Shown piece by piece: positions 57,644 to 64,000 of a stretch of 64,000 nt of DNA. A program made the translations under genes and the position numbers. Origin of the DNA: Lutibacter citreus (lineage in GTDB: Bacteria > Bacteroidota > Bacteroidia > Flavobacteriales > Flavobacteriaceae); the NCBI RefSeq assembly GCF_003260195.1, contig NZ_QEIH01000013.1:1-64000 (forward strand). The letters are read 5' to 3'. Every line of letters begins with the position of its first letter. The stretch's first letter is position 1. The notes beneath the pieces are model-generated. The model was given only the letters and a program-made list of their open reading frames with translations. It did no database searches and had not been told where the DNA came from.

Positions 57644-59557
57644 TTATGATTTTTGCTGTGTTTGAATAAATTCTAAGATGATAAATTCAGCGGGACGTGA
57701 TGGAGCATATCCTATTTTTAGAATCATTTTTCCTTCTAAAATATCTTGTGCACTCATTGTTTGATTTAAACCTACACTTACAAAAAATGCATCTTCAGGT
57801 TTTGCTCCAACTAGAGCTCCGTCACTCCATAAGGTAGTAAGGTAATTTTCTATCATTCCTTTAACGTTTACCCAAGTTTGCTTTACATTTGGTTCAAAGA
57901 CAAAATTCATACAAGCTTTTTTTGCAGATTCTTCAATCATATTAGCTAAACGACGAACATTAATATAGCGCCAATCATTACTATTACCATCAAGTGTTCT
58001 GGCACCCCAAACCAACAAGCCTTTTGTTGTAAACTTTCTAATTGCATTTATAGATTTACCTGAAGTATGAATGTTCATGTTTTCTTGTTCCTTATGGGTA
58101 ATATCATCTGTTAATCCTATAATACCGTTAACACTTACATTTGCAGGTGCTTTCCATACACCACGTGTGGCATCTGTATTGGCATAGATTCCTGCAATAG
58201 CTCCACTTGGCGGCACGGTATTCATACTTTTAGAAAGTTCAGTTATAATAGTTGCATAAATTGGCATTTGTGAAACCAAATCGTTTTCTAACTTTCTTTC
58301 ATATTCTTGTATGGTTGCTTTTATTGCTTGCATAGCAGTAGTTACTTGCCCAAATAATTTATCTAACTGAGCTTGTGTTTTTGAAAAATCGGCTGAACCT
58401 GGTGTTGAGCTACTTTCAATAAGAGACGTAAAAGGGTTTGTTCCTGTAATTGGGTAGTCTCCTGAAGCTCCATTACTTGTAAAAGTTCCCCATTCTGCAA
58501 CAACAAAATCTGTTTGAACTCCTGTTCCTGATACATCTGAAGCTGTTCCTCCTAACCCTCCATATGCAGCATTAAGTTGTAACATTTTTTGAACTAAAGG
58601 TTTTAAAGAAACAGCAATCATATCTATTGCTAATGTTTCCAATCCAACATGAATTATAGATGTTTTAGGATCACCTAATGGAACTAATATTCCAAAAATA
58701 TTTACTAAGTATTCTGCAACATTTGGATCCGCAACAACCGGAATTTTAGGATTCGCAATTAAGGCAGCCTTACATGTTTCAATAATTCCAGTTGTATCAT
58801 CATTAATATCCGTATTTAGCATTGCAAATTCACTTAATGCCAATGAAATATCCGGGTCAGCACTATATAATGTTGCAAAATCTACTTTTCCGGCTGTAGT
58901 TCCATTAATTTCATTAAATCTAAAATCATATCCAAAACTGGCTTTTAAATCTGGATAATAAGCGGCACCATATTTTAAATTTTGATTTCCAATAGCATCT
59001 CTAAATTTTTCAGAGTCAGATTCTAAACTAGTCCCTGGAGTTTCCTGAATAACATCCATAATAGTGAACCTATCCATTAAACTTACACATTGCATTAATG
59101 CATGTTTCTGCACTAGTCCCAATTTGGCATCTCCAAGATTTATTGCATCAGGAAATAATAACAAGGTTACTTCATCAACTTTTTTAAGTAAATCTATACC
59201 ATCATTAAAATCAGTATCTGAAGTAATTGTAGCAGTATCTTTATAATGCCCTATTGAAACAATATAACATTCACCTCCTCCATTTGCATAGAATAAGCGT
59301 AAGCTATTGTATAATTTAAATTGACTTTCGGTAACCTTATATTCAACATTTAGAGAAATATTAATTCCTGCAGGTTTTGGAGCTCCTCCAAATATTTGTT
59401 GATATTCTAATAATGAAGTTACTTTTGTAGGTACTGTTGATCCACTTTCCGTATATCCCACAAAGGCCGGAATAGCAGTAGCAACTTGAGCAATACTAGG
59501 AGGAAATGCATTAATCTCATTAATATACACTCCTGGTGTTTTAATTGAACTAATCAT
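57644..59557 (-). CDS. Contractile sheath protein (Afp2-4-like)
   Basis: The 637-aa sheath subunit begins KTPGVYINEINAFPPSIAQV and ends with the conserved wall-forming region: LLVWGARTL, WRYINVRRLANMIEESAKKA, LTTLWSDGALVG and IGYAPSRPAEFIIL. A variable surface insertion lies in the middle (around residues 330-400, Gly/Ser/Thr-rich). Only one sheath gene is present, whereas Afp and PVC clusters have two or three. Confidence 0.93.
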   Translation of the reverse strand: MISSIKTPGVYINEINAFPPSIAQVATAIPAFVGYTESGSTVPTKVTSLLEYQQIFGGAPKPAGINISLNVEYKVTESQFKLYNSLRLFYANGGGECYIVSIGHYKDTATITSDTDFNDGIDLLKKVDEVTLLLFPDAINLGDAKLGLVQKHALMQCVSLMDRFTIMDVIQETPGTSLESDSEKFRDAIGNQNLKYGAAYYPDLKASFGYDFRFNEINGTTAGKVDFATLYSADPDISLALSEFAMLNTDINDDTTGIIETCKAALIANPKIPVVADPNVAEYLVNIFGILVPLGDPKTSIIHVGLETLAIDMIAVSLKPLVQKMLQLNAAYGGLGGTASDVSGTGVQTDFVVAEWGTFTSNGASGDYPITGTNPFTSLIESSSTPGSADFSKTQAQLDKLFGQVTTAMQAIKATIQEYERKLENDLVSQMPIYATIITELSKSMNTVPPSGAIAGIYANTDATRGVWKAPANVSVNGIIGLTDDITHKEQENMNIHTSGKSINAIRKFTTKGLLVWGARTLDGNSNDWRYINVRRLANMIEESAKKACMNFVFEPNVKQTWVNVKGMIENYLTTLWSDGALVGAKPEDAFFVSVGLNQTMSAQDILEGKMILKIGYAPSRPAEFIILEFIQTQQKS

Positions 59558-59578
59558 AGTTTTTAGTTTTATGTTTTA

Positions 59579-60229
59579 TTATTCTTCGTTTATTATTCTT
59601 TCTATTAATAAAGAATTGTCTTTATTTGGCGTATCATGAAGTTCAATGGTAACTTCTTCTATAGCTTTTTCTTCAAGCAGTTTTTCATTTTGAATAGAAA
59701 TCATTCGCATTTTGTAGCATACTGAAGGCATATATTTATTCCCTAACATAGACCATAATTGATTTAGTTCACTAAATTTTAGGCTTTCTAAATCTAGAAT
59801 AAGTTTAGTATGGTTTGGGGTTTCTGGACTTACAATTGTATCACCAACAATATGAAAAACATTTTTTTCTTGAAAACAACGAATTACGTGTTCTAACTTT
59901 ATAAGTCCATTCTCGTAGTTTTCAGCTTTTTGTTCTTGATTATATGCAGAGAATAGTAAAGTTATAATAAGGTTTTGAGCCGGATTAGTAAGTTTATTTA
60001 TATCACTAGCATTAGCTCCATTTTTAATATAAATATTAGGGTTTTTTGCAATTTTATCTTCTTCAATATTTATTATTGATAAAATTATTGGGGATTTTGA
60101 TTTTAAAAATTCATCTCCATCATTTATTGTAGCGATATTAGTTATTTCAATAATATCCTGAGAAACACCGTAATTATTTACAGTATTTTTTAAAAATGAC
60201 AATGACTTTTTCAACAACTCAGTAGACAT
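59579..60229 (-). CDS. Tube/sheath terminator protein (Afp16-like, DUF4255)
   Basis: The 216-aa protein has the DUF4255 pattern (ILSIINIEEDKIAKNPN, NLIITLLFSAYNQEQKAENYENGL, LESLKFSELNQLWSMLGNKYMPSVCYKMRM). Afp16 caps the tail end of the particle and regulates its length. It is the first gene of the eCIS operon, so its start marks the 5' end of the cluster. Confidence 0.9.
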   Translation of the reverse strand: MSTELLKKSLSFLKNTVNNYGVSQDIIEITNIATINDGDEFLKSKSPIILSIINIEEDKIAKNPNIYIKNGANASDINKLTNPAQNLIITLLFSAYNQEQKAENYENGLIKLEHVIRCFQEKNVFHIVGDTIVSPETPNHTKLILDLESLKFSELNQLWSMLGNKYMPSVCYKMRMISIQNEKLLEEKAIEEVTIELHDTPNKDNSLLIERIINEE

Positions 60230-60930
60230 CTTTTTTAATGGTTTGGTTAGTGAAAATACTTAACGTAAAATCAGCCTTAAAAAAACATATTTTTATAGGA
60301 AGAAAAACAATAAATAAGTTAAATATTTGAATTATAGCTTTTTAAATATAGTGTTTTTTCTTGTTTAATTGAAATATTTTTTAATTAAACGTATAAAATT
60401 GTTGAAAAAAACTCAATTAAGGATAAGAATTACGAAGATTAAATAAGAATTACATTATAATTTTGATTCATTTTCTTTATTAAAAACACTCCCTATTTTG
60501 AAAAATTAATATATGAACTAAGCAACTAATTATGTTCTAAATTAATTCATTCAATTAGTGTTTTTTACTCTCAATAAAAAATTTCAAATAAAGTTTTTAC
60601 TTGAGAACTTAAACTAAAACTTATTAGTAAAATACGAAGAGAAAAAATAGTGTTAAATCTATTTGATATTTACTTTTGCAGTTACAATCTTTATAACTTA
60701 ATGAAGTAATATACTGAAAACTTAAAAAACCAAAAACAAAGCCTTTGATCTCGCTTAAATCTTAAAAAATCGTAATTAGAACAATAACTTTTAAAATTTA
60801 TACATACTTTTAGCCTAAATAATAAACCTCAAAAATTATAACAATTAATTTGTTTCACTTGTAAAACCGTCAAGTTTTCAGTTACACAATTCTAATACAA
60901 ATACGTTAGCAAAAAAATAAAGATTTATCA
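60230..60930. other. Divergent intergenic region between eCIS operon and AraC regulator
   Basis: This 701-nt gap holds no credible ORF. For the plus strand, TACTTTTG at 60671-60678 fits the TAnnTTTG -7 element but lacks a TTG partner at the right spacing. For the minus strand (eCIS operon), no TAnnTTTG element is visible near the first gene, so its promoter may use an alternative sigma factor or an activator. Confidence 0.4.
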
Positions 60931-61794
60931 TTGAACAATATACCTAACATATCTTTTCAAAGTGAAGAAAACACGAAAGATTTTGAACTTTTAAATCTCT
61001 CAAAATTATTTGCGAGACTTCATACAATAAATGATCATAACCCAACGCTGCCTCATAGAATTTCATTTTTCGCTTTACTTTTTGTTACCAAAGGAACAGG
61101 TAAACATCAAATTGATTTAAAAGAGTATAATTTAACAGAAGGAACCGTTTTAAAAATTGCTAAGGGTCAAGTTCATTCATTTCAGAAAGATGCTAAATAT
61201 GAAGGTTTCTTGCTACTATTTACAGAAGATTTTTTACTTAATTATTTTTCAAAATCATCTATTAATATAATTTCTCATTTATATAATTACCATATAACTT
61301 CACCTATCTCTAACTATATAAATGGTAACGAAACTTTTTTAAACCAACTTATTTTAGAGCTAAAAACTAAAAATACATTTGCTAAAAAAAATATTGTTGC
61401 TGCTTTATTGGACCTGTATTTATTGAGGTTAGAACGTGAATCGAATAATCATAAACTACAAAATAACAATTCTAATCATTATCCTATTTTTATTGAATTT
61501 AAAAATTTTGTTGAAACCAATTACGTAACAACTCGAAACGTAAAAGATTATGGTAAAATGTTATTTATTTCTACCAAACTTTTAAACCAAATAGTAAAAA
61601 AATTTACGCTAAATACTGCCAAAAGTTTTATTGATAATTATGTAATTCTAGAAGTAAAAAGATCAATTGTAAGTAGCAATAAAAGTTTTAAAGAAATTGC
61701 CTTTGAAAATGGTTTTGATGAAGTAACAAATTTTACAAAATTTTTTAAAAAACATACAGAATTAACTCCTAAACAGTTTAAAATGGAACTATAA
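60931..61794 (+). CDS. AraC family transcriptional regulator
   Basis: The 287-aa protein has an N-terminal cupin-like sensing half (ISFFALLFVTKGTGKHQIDL, VLKIAKGQVHSFQ) and a C-terminal double helix-turn-helix DNA-binding domain (KDYGKMLFISTKLLNQIVKKFT, and the closing GFDEVTNFTKFFKKHTELTPKQFK). Translation starts at TTG (60931); an in-frame stop lies just upstream and no ATG is available. It precedes three genes with matching direct-repeat operators, which it probably activates. Confidence 0.9.
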   Translation: MNNIPNISFQSEENTKDFELLNLSKLFARLHTINDHNPTLPHRISFFALLFVTKGTGKHQIDLKEYNLTEGTVLKIAKGQVHSFQKDAKYEGFLLLFTEDFLLNYFSKSSINIISHLYNYHITSPISNYINGNETFLNQLILELKTKNTFAKKNIVAALLDLYLLRLERESNNHKLQNNNSNHYPIFIEFKNFVETNYVTTRNVKDYGKMLFISTKLLNQIVKKFTLNTAKSFIDNYVILEVKRSIVSSNKSFKEIAFENGFDEVTNFTKFFKKHTELTPKQFKMEL

Positions 61795-61810
61795 CCATTT
61801 TAAATCCCAC

Positions 61811-61869
61811 ATTTACCATTAATCCTCAAAGATTTACCTTTATAATTATTACGTATTGTACGATCTTTG
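61811..61869 (+). promoter_or_regulatory. AraC operator and promoter, site 1
   Basis: ATTTACC occurs at 61811-61817 and 61832-61838 (21 bp apart). TTTG of the -7 element GATCTTTG begins at 61866, 28 bp after the end of the second half-site. No -33 TTG is seen, as expected for an activator-dependent promoter. Serves the MoaF-like gene. Confidence 0.65.
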
Positions 61870-61893
61870 TATTAAACTTTTAAATCAATAAAA

Positions 61894-62343
61894 ATGAAAA
61901 CAAAATTAATTACATTAATATGTCTTACATTATTTACTGTAGGACTAAGTTTTGCTCAAAACATAACAGCAGAAGAAAACAACTTTCAATTTGGACAACC
62001 TGAACATCTATTAGACGGTTATTCCCTTAATTTTCAATATCAAAATGGAACTGCTTTACATATGGAATTTAACAATGGTAAAGCAAAATACCAATGGATT
62101 GCCGGACAAAGAAAAGGAAATGGAAATGAAGACATTCCATACCGATCTAGTAAAATTGGAGACAACCTTTACTTAGTTAATTGGCATGAGGTAGGTTTAA
62201 AAGACTATTTAACTATTGTTTTTGATTTTGATAAAATGACAATGCATAGTTCTATCATAGTTGGTTACGAAAACAAACCTGAAAGAACATTAAAAACAGT
62301 ATTTTTAAGAGGTGTTATTGATCATTTAAAAAAAACTGAATAG
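61894..62343 (+). CDS. Secreted MoaF-like protein
   Basis: The 149-aa protein has a Sec signal peptide (KLITLICLTLFTVGLSFAQN, cleavage near residue 21). A small beta-barrel-like domain follows with LDGYSLNFQYQNGTALHMEF, YQWIAGQRKG, NLYLVNWHEVGLKDYLTIVFDF and RTLKTVFLRGVI, the pattern of MoaF-related lipocalin-like proteins. Its ligand is unknown. It is expressed from operator site 1 and has its own terminator, so it is a single-gene unit in the AraC regulon. Confidence 0.75.
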   Translation: MKTKLITLICLTLFTVGLSFAQNITAEENNFQFGQPEHLLDGYSLNFQYQNGTALHMEFNNGKAKYQWIAGQRKGNGNEDIPYRSSKIGDNLYLVNWHEVGLKDYLTIVFDFDKMTMHSSIIVGYENKPERTLKTVFLRGVIDHLKKTE

Positions 62344-62395
62344 TTTTCAATTCTATTCCATTATTAAAAATAAATATTAACTCCCAAATTATATA

Positions 62396-62434
62396 AAATC
62401 TGATGAAGACTTTACGGTCTTTATCAGATTTTTT
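62396..62434 (+). terminator. Intrinsic terminator of the MoaF-like gene
   Basis: A stem formed by 62396-62410 and 62417-62431, with one internal mismatch, encloses the loop TTTACG and is followed by a T-run. Confidence 0.85.
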
Positions 62435-62474
62435 CACGTTATACAATTGTATTTCACTTAATAGAAAGTATCAC

Positions 62475-62533
62475 ATTTACCATTTTTAACCTTCTTTTTA
62501 TAAAAACATTTTTTTAGAATCTCATCAAATTTG
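62475..62533 (+). promoter_or_regulatory. AraC operator and promoter, site 2
   Basis: TCACATTTACCATTTTTA (62471-62488) is identical to site 3. The second half-site position, 21 bp on (62496-62502), is degenerate (TTTTATA). TTTG of CAAATTTG starts at 62530, again 28 bp after the second half-site. Serves the MBL-fold gene. Confidence 0.6.
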
Positions 62534-62564
62534 CAGTATTAAATAAATTAAAACTTAAAAAATC

Positions 62565-63527
62565 ATGAAGTATTTAAAATTAAATTTTTGGTTCTTAACT
62601 ATAATTGTTTCGGCCTTATTCATTTCTTGTAATAATGATGATGATGACATTTCTCAAGTAGAGATAGTAGATTTTGGAACCGCTCCATCTAGTACAACTA
62701 TTACCACAGGTTTAGTAGATGTAATAACAGAAAATACAGTACGCTACCACACCATAAATTTCGGTTCTGGTCCTTACACTGTAACAATTATTGAAACTGA
62801 AAATAATATTGTATTAGTAGATTTAGGTCCAGCGGCAGCATTTGCAGCTGAATTAGAAACTTATGTAGATATAATTAACAAACCTGGAGCTGTAATTATA
62901 ACACACAATCATGGTGACCATTATGGAGGTGCTGGATATTTTACAGATTTAGATTTTTATGCCGAAAGTACTGTTGCTAACCAACTAAATAACACTGCTG
63001 ATTTTACTAGCTTATATCCAAAAACTGTAATTGCTGTATCTAACTCTCAAGAAATTGGAGGTTTAACATATACTTTTAATAAAGTTTCTAACGCAGAAAC
63101 GGGAGAAAATGGATATTTCTACAATGAAGAGCACAAAGTATTATTTTCGGGAGATCTTGTATATAATTTATCCCATCCTTATTTAAGAGAATATACTCCT
63201 ACTGATGCGGAAGATGAAATAGACAATTGGGTAACCGGTTTAAATAAATTGAAAACTAATTTTTCTAATTACAATCATCTATTTGTAGGCCACAATGGTT
63301 CTCGTGCTGATGTAGGGACTGTAATTGATGAAAACATAACATATCTACAAAATGCGAAAGATATTATTTCAGGAGCACAAAAATTATCTAACGGAAACAC
63401 AGCGACAACGCATCAACAAGTTATAGATGAATTAGAACTCTTATATCCTAATTATAAAGAAGGTGGACTTTACTTGTCACTTCCAGATGCTTTCTTCCCA
63501 GGTGATCCCGGAGCCAATTGGTTCTAA
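62565..63527 (+). CDS. MBL-fold hydrolase lipoprotein
   Basis: The 320-aa protein has a lipoprotein signal (IVSALFISC, Cys22) followed by an acidic run (NNDDDD) typical of surface-exposed flavobacterial lipoproteins. The metallo-beta-lactamase-fold domain has the zinc motif HNHGDH (114-119), SGDLVYN and GHNGSRAD. It resembles broad MBL hydrolases; the substrate is unknown and a beta-lactamase role should not be assumed. It is the second target of the AraC-type operators. Confidence 0.85.
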   Translation: MKYLKLNFWFLTIIVSALFISCNNDDDDISQVEIVDFGTAPSSTTITTGLVDVITENTVRYHTINFGSGPYTVTIIETENNIVLVDLGPAAAFAAELETYVDIINKPGAVIITHNHGDHYGGAGYFTDLDFYAESTVANQLNNTADFTSLYPKTVIAVSNSQEIGGLTYTFNKVSNAETGENGYFYNEEHKVLFSGDLVYNLSHPYLREYTPTDAEDEIDNWVTGLNKLKTNFSNYNHLFVGHNGSRADVGTVIDENITYLQNAKDIISGAQKLSNGNTATTHQQVIDELELLYPNYKEGGLYLSLPDAFFPGDPGANWF

Positions 63528-63547
63528 TAAATTTTTATATAAAAAAG

Positions 63548-63601
63548 AATAATAACAAAAAAAGGAATAACATTACTGTTATTCCTTTTTTTGTTATTAT
63601 T
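63548..63601 (+). terminator. Strong bidirectional-looking terminator after the MBL gene
   Basis: Perfect 25-bp arms (63548-63572 and 63577-63601) with a 4-nt loop (TTAC) contain A7/T7 tracts. Confidence 0.85.
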
Positions 63602-63764
63602 GTTGAATTCGGAACTTCGTTTAAAATATCTTTACTTTTTTAGCTCAAAAAACAAATCCGAAAATTATAACCTTTCATATACTTATGAATTGTAAAAACA
63701 ACATAAAATATAACTATTTAATAGAAATAATTAAATATTTTCAACTTAATAACTAAATTCTCAC

Positions 63765-63823
63765 ATTTACCATTTTTATTTATAGATTTACCTTTTAAAC
63801 CTTAGAAAATAACAGGATTTTTG
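63765..63823 (+). promoter_or_regulatory. AraC operator and promoter, site 3
   Basis: ATTTACC at 63765-63771 and 63786-63792 are 21 bp apart. TTTG of GATTTTTG begins at 63820, 28 bp after the second half-site, exactly as at sites 1 and 2. Serves the partial gene at 63839. Confidence 0.65.
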
Positions 63824-63838
63824 AAAAAATAAAAAAAA

Positions 63839-64000
63839 ATGAGCCAAGTAGCAACTTGCCCAACTTGTGGCAGCAAATCAAAAATAAAAGAATTAAACGG
63901 AGAAACTTCATATGAAGCTATTCAAGATGAAGAAGTTTTAAAAAAAGTAGGGCAACTAAAAAAAGCAATGCAAAAATTTAAAGAAAAAGCAGAAGCTTTA
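63839..64000 (+). CDS. Zinc-ribbon-start protein, 5' part only
   Basis: ATG at 63839 after an A-rich stretch opens a frame that runs out of the window (54 codons seen). It starts MSQVATCPTCGSKSKI, a CxxC zinc-ribbon half, followed by a charged helix (EEVLKKVGQLKKAMQKFKEK). The second metal pair may lie beyond the edge. It follows AraC operator site 3 and is the third predicted regulon member. Confidence 0.65.
   Translation, partial: MSQVATCPTCGSKSKIKELNGETSYEAIQDEEVLKKVGQLKKAMQKFKEKAEAL

Noticed and set aside
37313-60229. Contractile cluster as a prophage or type VI secretion system
   Set aside because: No capsid, terminase or portal genes and no TssJLM or ClpV; DUF4255, DUF5908-type, CIS_TMP and Afp15-like ATPase together indicate an eCIS.
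62565-63527. MBL-fold protein as a beta-lactamase resistance gene
   Set aside because: Only the general zinc motif is present; the family is broad and nothing points to beta-lactam substrates.

Overview
The window comes from an AT-rich member of the Bacteroidota, most likely a marine-type Flavobacteriaceae. The supporting signs are A-rich translation starts, TAnnTTTG-type -7 promoter elements, LxxSC lipoproteins, a UpxY/NusG-like regulator heading a capsule locus, and closest-looking families typical of flavobacteria. No tRNA, rRNA, CRISPR array or complete mobile element was found.

Region 1 (1-6.3 kb, mostly + strand): a catalytic-domain-less tyrosine recombinase fragment, a saccharopine-dehydrogenase-family gene, a lyase-like lipoprotein with a strong terminator, and then three tandem 258-266 bp repeats. 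Each repeat carries a 77-nt foldable core whose sequence differences fit a structured RNA read from the minus strand.

Region 2 (6.3-36.5 kb, all minus strand): a complete Wzx/Wzy-type capsule or exopolysaccharide operon. In transcription order it has a UpxY-like antiterminator, a 30-aa membrane peptide, and a leader with a strong terminator hairpin directly before manC. Next come GDP-mannose to GDP-fucose enzymes (manC, gmd, fcl), a TagD-like cytidylyltransferase, a UDP-sugar dehydrogenase, two paralogous flippases, a pyruvyl transferase with its usual F420-hydrogenase-beta-like partner, many glycosyltransferases, three hexapeptide acyltransferases, Wzy, a kinase pair, a WecG-type transferase, the initiating phosphoglycosyltransferase, Wza and Wzc. 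The predicted product contains fucose, uronic acid, pyruvyl and acetyl groups. The 36.5-37.3 kb gap holds six G-tracts spaced about 20 bp apart.

Region 3 (37.3-60.2 kb, all minus strand): an extracellular contractile injection system (eCIS, Afp/PVC/AlgoCIS class). In transcription order: DUF4255 terminator protein, sheath, two tube proteins, a 57-aa Afp6-like protein, LysM adaptor, VgrG-like spike, PAAR tip, gp25, two giant baseplate proteins, an 833-aa and a 198-aa protein of unknown role, tape measure, two putative metalloprotease cargos (an astacin-like enzyme and a DUF4157 protein with a second C-terminal zinc motif), the AAA+ ATPase, and a muramidase. There are no capsid, T6SS membrane-complex or ClpV genes.

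Region 4 (60.2-64 kb, + strand): an AraC-family regulator followed by three separately promoted genes (MoaF-like periplasmic protein, MBL-fold lipoprotein, zinc-ribbon protein cut by the window end). All three promoters carry the same operator architecture: ATTTACC half-sites 21 bp apart, at the same distance from the -7 element. This defines a probable local regulon.
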